Position numbers and translations under genes: made by a program. The notes under the pieces are model-generated. The model ran no database searches, had not been told where the DNA came from, and saw nothing but the letters and a program-made list of their open reading frames with translations. DNA of 64,000 nucleotides from Gibbula magus (Eukaryota > Mollusca > Gastropoda > Trochida > Trochidae): positions 22,565,268 to 22,629,267 of the forward strand of contig OW388301.1 of assembly GCA_936450465.1 (NCBI GenBank), written 5' to 3'. Positions 1-12,000 of the stretch are shown here, piece after piece (the first letter of the stretch is position 1; each line of letters begins with the position of its first letter).

Positions 1-2560
1 TTTTATTATTGCCGACATTACTATTGAAGACAAAATATTTACTTCAACAAACTTATATGGACCAAACAGTGATGATCCTAACTTCTACATCAATTTTTTT
101 TAGAAGATATTTTCCCTTGACACCGATTCATTAGTAATTGTAGGAGATTGGAACCTTGTTTTGGATCCCTCAATTGATTTGGAAAATTACAAACATTTTA
201 ATAATCCTAAATCAAGGGAGATACTCATAAAAGCCATAGACAATAATGACCTTGTTGATGTATGGAGGGGTTTGAATAAACATAGTAGAAAATATACATT
301 GTGGAAGAAGAATCCAAAGAAACAAGCTAGACTAGATTTTTTCCTTATATCCCAAGATATGTATGACATAACTCTTGACTCTGACATCCTACCAGGTTAT
401 AAAACTGACCATTCTGCCATATTACTTACTCTCATACACTATAAACCAAAAAAGAGGTAAAGGATATTGGAAGTTTAATACATCATTACTTCTTCACCCT
501 GAATGCAGTGATTTGGTCAAGAAAATTTTAAAATATACTATAATTGAAGAATATTCTGAAAATAATGTATTTGAAAAAACGACTGATCAAAACTATGAAA
601 ATATAAAACTTACTATAAATGATGGATTATTCTTGGAAACCTTTATAATGAATGTTAGAGGGAAATCTATATCTTTCGCATCTTTTCTGAAAAAAAAGAT
701 ACAAATAATAAAACTGTTGAATTGGAAAATAAAATAAAAACTTATTGTGTGATACAAAACGGCCACTTTCTGAATTCTTTGATTATGAAAGAGGCTGTAG
801 ACAAGGTGATCCCTTATCACCATATTTATTTATCTTTGTAGCGGACATATTAGGATGTATGATAAGAAATAATTGTAAAATTAAAAATACTGTTATTGAT
901 GAAGAAGAATACAAACTAGGACAGTATGCCGACGACACGGAATTATTCCTTGGCGGTAAAGAAGAGAGTTTGTATGCAGCTATTGAAACACTAAATACAT
1001 TTTACAAAATATCAGGTTTGAAGATAAATATAGACAAAACAAAAGCAACATGGATTGGCTCAATGGCTGACAGTAGACAAACTTTATGTACACATTTGAA
1101 CATTGAATGGTTAAGGAGGGAATTTGAAGAGCTGGGAAAAAACTTTACCCCCAATCTTGCTGATTTATGGGTGATCAATACAAGAAAAAAGATTAGAAGA
1201 AATTAACAGATTATTAGCAGTTTGGAGAAAAAGAAAGTTGGCCCTAATTGGTAATATTACTGTTATAAAGACATTAGCCCTTTCAAAATTAGTTCATATT
1301 TTCAGCTCATTGCCGAACCCCCCGAAAGGCTTTATTAACTCCCATGAGCAAATATTTTTCAAATTTATTTGGTATGATAAAAAAGATAAGATAAAGAGAA
1401 CCACAATGAAAAGTTTAAAGACTGAAGGAGGGTTGGGTATGGTTGATATTAAGGCATTTATTGAAGCACTGAAATTATTCACTCTTCGATTTTACTGTAT
1501 AAAACCACTTGACAATAATCCCTGCAACATACCATTTAATATTATTTTCAAATATTGAGCAAACATAGAACAGAATTTAATTATTAAAAACCCTTTTTGG
1601 AAAGGTGTTTTAAATGCCTGGAATAATTATTGTAAACATTTTAATCTTGAATCAGACACTATTGATCACATTCTTGCAGAGCCTTTATGGCTAAATTATA
1701 ATTACAAGAATCCATGTTATGTTATTAACCATTTGGCTGATAAGGGGTTATTGACCATAAAAGACTTATGTGACGAACATGGATTTATGACTTTTGAGTT
1801 AATAAAATCAAGATATGGAATAAGAGGGACAATTCTGGATTACATTTATATACTGCACATTTTACCTGGTTTTGGGGAAATGGCTATTAGACGGACAAGA
1901 ACCATTTCTATTTAAAATTTGTATACCACTGTTAGCCAACAAAATATAATGAAGCCCACAAAGGGTTCAAGATTATTTTATGACAAGCTCGTTTTTAGAA
2001 ATGACAAACTTGAGATTTCTATAAAATGGGAAATGAGTTTTAAGGATTGCGAATTCTATTGGCAAATCATTTTTAACTTTTATAGACATAACTTGAAAAA
2101 TGTTAAACTTCTGGATTTTCAATACAATTTTTTGCAAAGAAGTATTTATACTAAAAAAGAATTGTTAAGAATGAATGTCGTTGACAATGATTTATGTACT
2201 TTTGCTTTGGTGTTTTCTGAGAACATCTGTCCTATCTACTGGGAATGTTGTGAAACCAAAAAATTATGGAATGAACTTGAACTTTGAATTAATAGATACC
2301 TGCCACAAAATATTACCTTTACCAAAAACCTGATTTGGTTTGTCCCATTACATAGAAATATCGTGATGAATCAAATCATTATTTCAGCCAAGAAATACAT
2401 ACATCTATGTAACATATACAAATATAATTCCAAAATTCAGTAATTATAAAAAAAAGTATTAAAAGAGATATTTCTGGTAGAAAAATTCATTTAAAAAAAA
2501 GACAATAAAATTGAAAAATTCCAAAATAAATGGCAATCACTCATCCCACTATTTAACAAC
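1..2560 (+). pseudogene. Decayed Tx1/L1-like LINE, ORF2 remnant
   Basis: Relic of a non-LTR retrotransposon ORF2 cut by the window edge. The first part reads as the C-terminal half of an AP-endonuclease domain, with GDWN near 149-160 and the closing TDHSAI motif near 405-422. A stop at about 101 and frame changes near 430, 740, 1210 and 1560 break it. RT motifs RQGDPLSPYLF (about 800-832) and YADD (924-935) are present, but the region between endonuclease and RT palm is far too short, so RT motifs 0-2 have been deleted. Downstream, the GGLG(M)V and WECCETKKLW patterns resemble the C-terminal part of Tx1/L1-clade elements. It ends in A-rich sequence by 2560, just before a MITE. It lies in an intron of the monooxygenase gene. 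Clade assignment is from motif style only. Confidence 0.85.
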
Positions 2561-2572
2561 TGACAATGATTA

Positions 2573-3015
2573 CAGTCTGATTAAAATCGACCTTGTTCCG
2601 AGGAATAAAATTTGCAAAATAATATATCTGCCGGGATACGAACAGGTTCTGTAGATTCCTCGCCACAAGGTCTAAGAACATCCCGTATAGGCGTGTGTTC
2701 CGAACCAGTTTAGCGCAGCCAAAGCCCAGTCAAATAGCTGACCAATCACTTCATAGTATTCAAACGGTCGCTGTTTTGAAAGCATTCGGAACAGAGAAAA
2801 GGAAAGCTGTTTGGAGTTCTCTGCCCCTAGCTTATCGCACCGAAAGCATTTGTTGGGCATCTTTTGATTGGCTACCTGAATTGCGCTCGAACACGCGAGT
2901 CTACCCGCTGTTTTCAGACGGTTTGGGGTGGAACCTAGCTACGACGGATATGAGCTCGTATCCCGGTAGATTTTGCAATTTATTCCACGGAAAATCGTCG
3001 ATTTTAATCAGAGTG
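2573..3015. mobile_element. MULE-like MITE, copy 1
   Basis: A 443-bp element with inverted ends starting CAGTCTGATTAAAATCGAC; a further inverted block carrying 'GATACGAACA' and 'GAGCTCGTATC' extends the similarity inward. It is flanked by a perfect 10-bp direct repeat ACAATGATTA (2563-2572 and 3016-3025). Long inverted ends with a 9-10 bp target duplication fit the Mutator (MULE) superfamily. No transposase is encoded, so it is non-autonomous. Copies 2 and 3 are at 15425-15844 and 38322-38769. Confidence 0.85.
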
Positions 3016-3170
3016 ACAATGATTATATTATATGATATATTATATTTATATCCTTCAGCAGTTTAAATACTTCCGTACCTTATCTTGTATTGCAATGTTC
3101 AATGTAAATATACCTTGTAACCTATTGGAACGAATAAAAATAAAAAATAAAAAGTAAAAAAAATAAAAAC

Positions 3171-3205
3171 CGGAGCATATATAAAACCCTTGGTAACCGA
3201 GGATG
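3171..3205. repeat. Terminal fragment of the CATCCTCG hairpin repeat
   Basis: This short stretch (GGAGCATATATAAAACC, then GGTAACCGAGGATG) matches the right end of the hairpin element at 16669-17056. It is a truncated relic. Confidence 0.6.
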
Positions 3206-3401
3206 AATTAATACATGTATGCAATCATACAGCATAATTCACAGTCATTTTTAATTTAAACGTGCTAAAACTGATCATTCAACTGATTTGTGAACCTAGG
3301 GAGAAGAGCAGTCTCTCTTGCATATGGCTCTTGTTTGATTTGTCTTTTTTCATGGAATTATAACCCTAATTGGCGAGGAATATAGTCATCTAGTCATTAG
3401 A

Positions 3402-3478
3402 GCTGTAATAAACGCTTGTCAACATGTGATACCCTAAGAATGAACCTACTGAAACGTAAAACGTTAAATGGACTACAT
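3402..3478. repeat. Duplicated 5' flank shared with 7822-7890
   Basis: About 75 bp ahead of the SINE (from CTTGTCAACATGTGATACCC to ATGGACTACATGG) is nearly identical to the sequence ahead of the SINE at 7892. One 7-bp extra piece (AAAACGT) is present here. The two SINE copies therefore share flanks as well as bodies. Confidence 0.75.
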
Positions 3479-3775
3479 GGGGATAGCGCAGTGGTTAGCG
3501 CGTTCGGCTTCGGATCAAGAGGTCCGGGGTTTGAATCCCGCCAGGGGCACGGCGACTTTGTCTGCAGTAGAGAACTGTTCTACACGCAGTAAGGTTTGGG
3601 TGCAATGCTACACTGAATTTCAACGTGGTACCACCTATGGTTCGCTAGTTTCAGCCGCTGCTCGCAGGTTTCACTGCAATGCATAGCCACATGGCGTTGC
3701 GGGCGTTCTCCCTGCCTAATACTATCAGCCGCGATATGAGTGAAATACTATTGAAAGCGGCGTAAATCCCAACTC
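3479..3775 (+). mobile_element. tRNA-derived SINE, copy 1
   Basis: The head GGGATAGCGCAGTGGTTAGC contains an A-box and GGTTTGAATCC a B-box of an RNA polymerase III promoter, as in a tRNA (arginine-like by eye). A roughly 230-bp non-tRNA body and a CTCAC pentamer tail follow. The body is shared with copies at 7892-8198 and, inverted, 21223-21529. It is a SINE rather than a tRNA gene because an acceptor stem does not close and the tRNA-like part is fused to a conserved body. Confidence 0.85.
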
Positions 3776-3850
3776 ACCTCACCTCACCTCACCTCACCTC
3801 ACCTCACCTCACCTCACCTCACCTCACCTCACCTCACCTCACCTCACCTC
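3772..3850 (+). repeat. (CTCAC)n pentamer array, SINE tail
   Basis: About 15 tandem copies of ACCTC continue the SINE tail. The array ends about 14 bases before the splice acceptor of the next exon, so it supplies the pyrimidine-rich upstream sequence of that intron. Confidence 0.9.
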
Positions 3851-3864
3851 TATCTCTTATACAG

Positions 3865-6776
3865 GTTACAGACAAAATGTCGAGCACATGAGGAATGGCG
3901 TTAAAATACGAGATTTAACCCCGGATGAGAACTACAGTTATGATAACCCCATTATTCACACGTAAGTTGTCATTTACTTATATTAATAAGAATCAGGTAA
4001 CGTCTATTATTTTTACATTTTATAACAAATTTATTCTCACAATACTCATACCAGAGGTCTTCATATGCAATACATTCTTGTTGCAAAGCTTGTTTATTCT
4101 GGACTAGGGACTGTACAGTTTTTACAGTGAGCACATGGCAATTGGCCATTGACGACAGGAAGTGTTGAGAGTTATTCCCCTTGGTGCTATTTTGTTTGAT
4201 GATGTTTACTGACACCTAAATGGTACATTGTTATAAGCGTCATGCTGTCTGTTACATAACTTTTTTTCATTTTTCATGGTTTCCTTGTCAAAAACATATG
4301 AAAGATTGATGTGCCATCGCCATGAATTTCATCGATTACTGGATTTAAAACTATTGATTGAAAATCCAAATCGTGTAGTATATGAAGGTAAACTGAAGCA
4401 CTAAAGAAACGTCACACCTCAGTTGGTTTCAATAAATTCAATATTTTAAAGAAATGAGACGCATTTGGTTATGGCATGATGCAATAACACCTTTTGGCAA
4501 TAGTTTGAATGTCTACATTGGCGACTTTTTTTTTTTTTGAAGACAGTATCATTTTTTAAACTAGACAGGGGTAAGACATGAAATTAACACCAACATCACC
4601 TCTACCATGTTTAAAATGTTGTAAATGTGTGCAGGACGAGGCAAATGTATTGATTTTCACACAGGGTATGTGTTATATGTCGATGAAAGAGTTGTGTTTG
4701 ATCACAATTAATTTTTGGGAATTTTTAATACGACGTCGAAAACTCGAGAAATTTGACATTGAAAATTATACATATGATAAAAACAACTGAAGGGTGACGT
4801 TTCTGTTTTGCTTCAGTTTATCAGTTTTAAGCACTTCGACTGAAGTAAACTTGAAAATAATTGTCAGTATTATCTCAAATGTTTTATTGCAACATAAATT
4901 AGAAGCGTCACATGTGATAAAGCGTTATAGAAACAATGACACATATTAATATTATGATGAATCTGAAATTGAATATATTTTTTCAGATACGAACCCCCGC
5001 ATCAGTTTCTCCCCGGGGACGCTCTCAAAACAACTTGTCAGTTCCGGTCTCTGTCAAGATCGAAGACAACAAGACTTGGTGCCGGTACCTATGATGAGAT
5101 GTGTGGAAGTGTCATATCATTCTACCCAGCGGAGAATGTGCATCTCGGTCAATTTGGATGTAGTACCTATAAAGACCTTGAGTTTTGTGAATTTGACTTG
5201 AACAATTTCAACGGATGTAACTTGACCCATCTCTTCAGCGTGAATCCACCTGATGCCTTTGGATTATTTGCTAAGGTAACGTTAAACCATTCTATTCCCA
5301 CAGAGGTTACTCCCTTCAGATTTCCGATCCTAACCTCTGTTCTACAAGGTCCGAATCCGAGTTCAGAAATGGAGTGCCCTGATTGGTTGCAATTGAATCT
5401 ACTTGTGCAATCAGCGACGCCGTTGTAAAAGTGACATTGTCCAATAACACGTCATAATGATACAATAAAAACGTTTTCTCGTTTAATGTGTCTTTCTCGA
5501 ATAATACTATTTGAGTTTTTAAAACAATTGATCATAAACATGCTGATAAGTAAAGAAGACCAAATCAGAGACAAATACCCAAAACAGTTCAATTGTGTTA
5601 TTTACATCAGACATATTCGAAGGACATATGCTAATTAGAGATCGAGAACCTCAAAAGTCAAATGCCTAGATCTTTGAAGTCACTTGGTCAACATGGCTGC
5701 TGAAAGATGAGTTTTCAATGTTTAAGAAGCAGGGATACAGTATGAGGTTCCCCTTTTCTCCGCTAGGGAATTTTGCTGCAGGCTTGAAATTCAGGCTATG
5801 AAGGCAATCTGAAGGGAGAAACCTTTGCGGGAAGAGAATACGTTAAACCGACTGCATCCATGCAATAATTTTATTTTTGTTTACCTGGAATACATTTCTG
5901 AACAGAAAATCTCGAATAATCTCTTTAAAAGGGATTTGTGACATATACCACACTTATTTAAAATAGTAGATATTTAGAACTTGATTGATTCTGTAATAAA
6001 ACACATATGAATAAAGGGTAACATGTACTTATATCAATTTCATGATAAAACCAGTAAAACCAGTCCAACTAATTTCCTGTTTAAACAACTAAAACTAATT
6101 TCATGTTGAACCAAGAAAAACAAATTTCTAAACCCAGTAAAACCAGTCCAACTAATTTCATCTTCAAACAACTGAAACTAATTTTATGTTTAAACCAGTG
6201 ACTAACCAAATACTAAACCATGATAACCAGTCCAACTAATTTCTTGTTCAAACAAGTAAAACTAATTTCATATTGAACCAAGTAAAACTAATTTCTAAAC
6301 CAGGTAAAACCAGTCCAACTAATTTCATGTTCAAACCAGTGACACTGATTTCATGTTTTAAAAAAATCAAACTAATTTCATTTTTAAATCAGTTTAAAAA
6401 CTAACTGGAGGATGCAATGAACATTACGAGCTATATCGATATTAAATTCACAGCCACTTGTATGATAATGTTGATTTTTTAATTTCAGATCAACGCCAAC
6501 TGCCATGTGTACCACTGCAACGAAGAGTGTAAAACTGCAGTAGCGGAAGTACGACAACACCCCTGTTTCCACGGTACTATTGGAGACTACACCCTTGATA
6601 TCATGTCCAGACCCAATTCATTGGAGGTCTATAAATTCATCAGCGCTTTAAGGTCTTGCTCATGTCCAAGCGATGATGAAGACGTTATAGTGTTTCCACA
6701 TCGTCCATCCGGGGCTTTTGGCCTCAAGGCAATTGGCACTGTCACGGCAATTATGTTTTCCTTGAACTTCTTGTAG
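3865..6776 (+). CDS. DBH/MOXD1-like copper monooxygenase, 3' exons
   Basis: Three exons: 3865-3961, 4987-5275 and 6489-6776 (stop TAG). Acceptors are TTATACAG, TTTTTCAG and ATTTCAG; donors GTAAGT and GTAACG. Junction phases agree (entry phase 1, then 2, then 0). The protein reads as the C-terminal Cu2 ascorbate-dependent monooxygenase domain: FLPGD then a Cys-containing strand, and GTYDEMCGSVISFYPAEN, where the Met of DEMC sits where the family has its Cu-binding methionine. Paired cysteines follow (CNLTH, NCHVYHC, CKTA, HPCF, SCSCP) and a short hydrophobic C-terminus (AIGTVTAIMFSLNFL) that could be a membrane or GPI tail. Family members hydroxylate small amines in the secretory pathway; the substrate here is unknown. 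Earlier exons lie left of the window. DBH itself cannot be excluded against MOXD1-like. Confidence 0.85.
4389..4820. mobile_element. TA-flanked MITE in monooxygenase intron
   Basis: Inverted ends AAACTGAAGCACTAAAGAAA and a diverged reverse complement (TTTCTGTTTTGCTTCAGTTT) are flanked by TA, as for Tc1/mariner derivatives. The interior (CCTCAGTTGGTTT, TCAATATTTTAAAGAAATGAG, GACGTCGAAAACTCGAGAAA) is shared with the elements at 14574, 57568, 60382 and 62948. Confidence 0.75.
6040..6400. repeat. Degenerate tandem repeat, last monooxygenase intron
   Basis: About four imperfect copies of a roughly 85-bp unit built from smaller motifs such as CCAGTCCAACTAATTTCATG and AAAACTAATTTC. It ends about 90 bases before the final exon's acceptor. 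No coding potential is seen. Confidence 0.7.
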
Positions 6777-7820
6777 GCTCTCGTTCGCTGACATCCTCTT
6801 TTCACAGAGGATACTCCACTCTGTTCCTCCATAGTACCCTCTGTTGCATATGTATCATATTTCAAGATTCTCCACAAATCCTCTGGCGGTGAAAGTTTGC
6901 AACATTTGTGAGATCCCTAGTTTGTCCAATCAACATCGTTTTATATCTGCGACCGACTTCTATCTGATAGGAGATATGTGCGCAGCGCATTGATGAAGAA
7001 ACGCTTGTCATTTTGTCAGCTACGGGGACAAACCGTTTGTAATAACTAACTGTTGATGTAACCAATGGGCTTAATTTATGTCAGAAACTGCTCTCTATAT
7101 AACAGAAGTTGCGAGGGAGGAACTGTGTAGAGTTAACTCTGTGGGTAGAGTGATGGCCGTATCTACATGTTCCAAAATTGTACATTTAACTAAATTCATT
7201 TGCTGTCTTTTAACTCAATTTAATTTTCTGTATTTGTTTTTATTTTCTATTTTCTTTTTACGCACTCGTTAGCAAGTTCTTGAGCCTATTTTATACTTTT
7301 TTCCAGTTCATTATGATTTATGATCTTCGTCTTAATTGATATTTTAGATGCGCTACATACATTTTTTTCCTTTTACCATTAAGAATGTTACCTTACCATT
7401 TTGCTGTTGATGTTCATGCGAATTTAGAGGTATCTAATTTATTTGTTGTAAATATTTTAACCTCAGTCATAACCTGCAACATGTCTTAGGTTAAGATGAG
7501 AAATGGTACCAGATTTTTACAATCCTGCCTTATCATGTTGGACAACGTTTGTCGATTTCTGTAATAATATTTTACAGATATTTCAGGTCATGACCTTCAA
7601 TATGTCAAATATACAAGTCACTTATGTTTTATGATTCCCACTGACAATAATTAGGTAAACTGTGAACCGTGTAAATTCGTTGTGTACCGTTCTTCAGCTA
7701 GCTTCAGATATCGAGCATACACATTTTTTAGGATTGAAAGAATGCACGTACACGAAATACTTTACTTTCCTTAAAATTCAGGGAATATTGGCATTATAGG
7801 ACACAGGGTTGAGTTTGAAA
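6777..7820. other. 3' flank of monooxygenase gene, nothing recognised
   Basis: AT-rich sequence following the stop codon. Part is probably 3' untranslated region. I see no repeat ends, RNA gene or convincing exon here. Confidence 0.5.
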
Positions 7821-7891
7821 CAGCTGTAATATAAGCTTGTCAACATGTGATACCCTAATAATGAACCTACTGAAACGTTTAATGGACTACA

Positions 7892-8198
7892 TGGGACGGG
7901 ATAGCGCAGTGGTTAGCGCGTTCGGCTTCGGATCAAGAGGTCCTGGGTTCGAATCCAGCCAGGGGCACGGCAACTTTGTCTGCAGTAGAGAACTGTTCTA
8001 CACGCAGTTAGGTTTGGGTAGCAATGCTACACTGAATTTCAGCGTAGTACCGCTAGTTCCAGCCGATGCTCACAGGTTTCACCGCAATTCATAGCCACAT
8101 GGCGTTGCGGGCTTTTACCCTGCCATAATACTAGTAGCCGCAGTAAAATAGAAATACTCTTGAAAGCGGCTTTAAACCCCAACTCACCTCACCTAACC
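7892..8198 (+). mobile_element. tRNA-derived SINE, copy 2
   Basis: Same head and body as the SINE at 3479, with A-box TAGCGCAGTGG and B-box GGGTTCGAATCC better preserved. The tail is short (CTCACCTCACCTAACC). A 12-bp target duplication TAATGGACTACA lies at 7880-7891 and 8199-8210, showing LINE-type insertion. Confidence 0.9.
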
Positions 8199-8446
8199 TA
8201 ATGGACTACAAGCATAATCGAACAGTTGTGGAAAGTGATTTGTATTTTGCAATGTCTTCGTTAAGATCTTCTCAATGTTATGTAAATTATTATCCCATAC
8301 ATTTTTGGATTGGTATTTGTTTTTTCCACCATCGTGTCATCAAATGTGTAACCAGTAACCTGTCAAAAACACAATTTTTATAAGAAATAAAAAACAAGCT
8401 TCTGATGGTATTACATCCTCTGTGGTTAAATCTAGAGCTCTCTTCA

Positions 8447-8644
8447 TAAATTTGTAAAATAATATCACCAAGTAAAACACCCTTCTCTCTTCGGAAAATA
8501 AATTTTTATTCGCAACACCGTTATTACCAGTACGTGTAACTTGTTTGATGTTTTACCCTCTTAAGTAGATATAAAGATATATAAATCAATATAAAAGCGA
8601 AGTTTAAAACCGTAAAATGTAAAAAATGTGCTACAGCCCCTTTA
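8447..8644. mobile_element. Truncated TTAA MITE (GGGGCAGTAGCACG family)
   Basis: Only one end remains: GTGCTACAGCCCCTTTAA at the right, preceded by family-typical ACACCGTTATTACC and CACCCTTCTCTCTTCGGAAA. The other end is lost. Confidence 0.7.
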
Positions 8645-8845
8645 AACAAACAGTTGTACAGGAAATCTTCCTGTTTCTGACATCATATCCTGTTGGCAAT
8701 TATGTAAATGTTTAAGTAACACGTAATTGTTTTATAATTTAATAGTTGACAAAGTCGTATTATCTACTTTCGTCAAGCTGTCAGTGATAAGAACGCTATA
8801 TACATACATTTGTAAGACAAGTGACTAATGATACAACTTCACACA

Positions 8846-8851
8846 TTTATT
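8846..8851 (-). promoter_or_regulatory. Candidate polyadenylation signal, TMEM272-like gene
   Basis: First AATAAA on the minus strand after the TMEM272-like stop codon, about 180 bases downstream. Candidate only. Confidence 0.35.
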
Positions 8852-9033
8852 ATTTAAACAAAACATTTCACAAATAATTGCCGATCCTACATCCATCCAA
8901 TTGGTCCATATGACGAGTTAATTTTATGTATATATTGTTATATACACGTTTATGTGCATGTCATTGTCAAGATATGACGTGAAACTTAGTATTCCCTTGC
9001 AAGAACGAACCGTCTATTCAAAATGTCAAATTG

Positions 9034-12000
9034 TCAAGGATAGTTTTGAGACACTTGACCTGTTCCTTGACTTAGACAGCACGGTATACAACAGACACAG
9101 CATATAATCGTAATGAGAAGCGCAAAGAAACACCATTCAAGCAAGACAATGGCGAAGGCGAAGGTCAGAAGGACGTCACTGCAAGGGAGACAACTCCCGC
9201 CGATTTTCGGGTTAAGCATGGTTGCCGTGGTTGTCATGGCTACCGTTGTGGTTGAAGTTGTTGACGAACGTGTGCTGTTGTCTGACGGGAATGTTGTCAG
9301 TGTCGTTGACGTTGGTGGCATGGTTGTTACAGATGGTGGCAATGTGCTTGTTGTTAGCGTTTCCATGCTGCTACAGCTTCCTGCGGCATTTCTTGTTTGA
9401 GCGACGAACACAGTGCCTGTAATTAAATGCATTCAAAAGTCAATAATGACAAATTTTATTTATGTAATTTGATACACACAGCAGAATAGCATGTATACTG
9501 CCGGCCAAAAGAAACGCCCACTAGATGTATTTCCAGAGATTGTAAAAACTGTTATGAACAGTTTAGGAATATTATAACATAATGAAGTTGCACCATTTCT
9601 GCATATATTTGAATTTCAGAAGTTCATGTCACGAAAGAAGGACGATTGTTGAAATGGGAAAATAATTGTTCAGTTTTCGATCAGTGCTTGATCAGAAAAA
9701 AAAAATCATTCTAAAAAGATTTTCATACAACCACGAGCAACAATACAGGCACGCATTGCGTTAAAGTAGTGATGATGCTGCCGGTGTACGTGATTACAGT
9801 GTGCAGGTGAATCAAGCGAAAATAGCAGTCTTCATTAAGCATCGTTTTCATGAATGTTATTGACTCGAATCACAGTTTTCCACGATTTCAATGGACTTTC
9901 ATATTAGTTATTGCTTCAGCAAAACGTGGAGACCGCCATTAATTATATTTAAGAAATGATTGCATCTTTCATTTTAAGGATCATAAAGTAGGCGTTTCTT
10001 TTGGTCGGGAGTATATATGTTAGATATTTTCAATTTTAGACAATTATATAGACACTCTTTCGAGAGTATTACATGTTTTTGTATATAGTGGTAGTTGCCT
10101 GCCTCATACAATATCAAATCACGAATTTTCATAGGCTAAAAAATACTTGCTATATTTAGCTACATGAGAAGCCAGTCTTCAGCGGTATGGGACAGAATTT
10201 GTTTATAGGATCAGGGGATTGAAGTAACATTGTGGATACAAATACCCTGACGAAATAGGATGGTTGAGACCAACTTCCAACACAAGGCATAACTCTTGCC
10301 AGTCTCCATTACTGGCTAATTGAGGCCTTGCACCCTTTTCCTTAAGACATTTGGGTTCACTCTGCATTTCAGATGCAGCTATCTACTATCTTGGCACGGC
10401 AAAGCTAGGGAAATACTGCAAGGCCTAAATCAGCCAGTAATGGAGACTGGCAAGAGTTATGCCTTGTGTTGGAAGTTGGATTGACATCTGTAGAGATATG
10501 TATAGGCCTACAGTCTTATTTACTGAGATATACATATTTACAGATAGACACTTGTTGATTAAATGTAAAGATGAGATGTTATTTTTATGACATAATTGAT
10601 TTTACACAGTTTTATAAAGATAAGGTATTTGGAAAAATTCGGATGTGTTTGTTTAAAATTCAACTGAAAAATGCCGTATTTCCCACTTGAAAATATAAAC
10701 ATTAATTTTTCACATGATTCTGACTGAACTAACGTTTTGTGGATTGGTATCAACTACTTTTGATTCATTGGAAAAGATCAACAGTTAGCTCTGTACTATC
10801 GACATCATAATCTAGAGAAACTGCCATTTTGTCATGAAATGAAACTTTCGCTGACCAGGTTTGAGGTTGGACTTCCCTATGTGCATCGTTTTTAGGGGAG
10901 TATGCAACCAAATATTTAATAATAATATAAAATAATAAATATACGAGAGATTACCTGTAATTAACCAACATAAGGAGAATAGACCAATGATAATGCCAGC
11001 AAACATCCCAGCCCCATGACAGAGAACTTTAAACTCTCCATTCTCTCCTCTCCCCGGTCGGCATGAGCAGTTCAGTGTGAGAGAGAACACCCCGCCCACA
11101 ATCAGGTAGATGGGTATCAGCGGCTGGGCGGGACATGCCTCCAAGTGGATGGCACCTGAAATTAAATGAGTCACGTTATTACTATATGGTAGTCTTATGA
11201 ATAATGCATTACATGTATAATAGAGAGACATCAACATCAGAGAGAACACCCCGCCCACAATCAGGTAGATGGGTATCAGTGGTTGGGCGGGACATGTCTT
11301 CAAGTGGGTTGCACTGAAATTTGAAGTTACCACCAAAGGAATTTCGGATACATAATGCACTATGATAGAGTAACAAGATCAACGTGAGAAAGAACACCCG
11401 CCCACTATCAGTTAGATGGGTATCAACGGTTGGGCGGAACATGTCTCCAAGTATATTGTGCCTAACCTCTCCCGCCGTTAGGAAGATAAGTTCCAGCGGT
11501 ACGTCGACACATATCTCTTGAATACATTACCTTATAAAATGTGTCTATATATATATATTCACAAAATATTTACTCTCAGAAACAAATAATGGAAAAGTTA
11601 TACCTGTTCTGTGTATATATGTTCAGTATGAAATAAAGTTTGATCCATATTTAAGTTCTTACCCAATGCTATCTTCGCTATGTTTAACGCCAGAAGTCCA
11701 AGAGCAATGATCAGAAACACACACATCAAACCTGAAACAGATCATGTGTAAATTTTATAAAACATTTATATTGATACCTAAATGTATGATATGTTAAGAT
11801 AATGTTGCAACCATTTGGATAGAGGCTTCTAGAAGTGATTCATCGTCCAATGGCGAAGTCAGCGCTTGTAAAACCTCCAAACAAAGTACGTAAGATATGT
11901 TTCATGAAAAAGAAAAAACAGGAAAGACGCAACTTTGGTAATTAAGGAGAATGCGTTCTATGGATATACAACTTCTTTATTGTAATCAAATCTTTGACGA

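Noticed and set aside
2672..3066. Open frames inside the MULE-like MITE (also 38557-38844)
   Set aside because: Similar peptides in two copies reflect shared MITE DNA; the third copy breaks the frame.
3479..3550. tRNA gene (also 7892 and 21460-21529)
   Set aside because: The tRNA-like head is fused to a conserved non-tRNA body with target duplications, so it is a SINE; acceptor stems do not close.
9113..9422. Plus-strand open frames of 95 and 66 codons
   Set aside because: They are antisense shadows of the Thr-rich last exon of the TMEM272-like gene.
10812..11442. 182-codon and 77-codon minus-strand open frames
   Set aside because: They run through introns and duplicated pseudo-exons; only 11155-10955 is a real exon by splice sites and phase.
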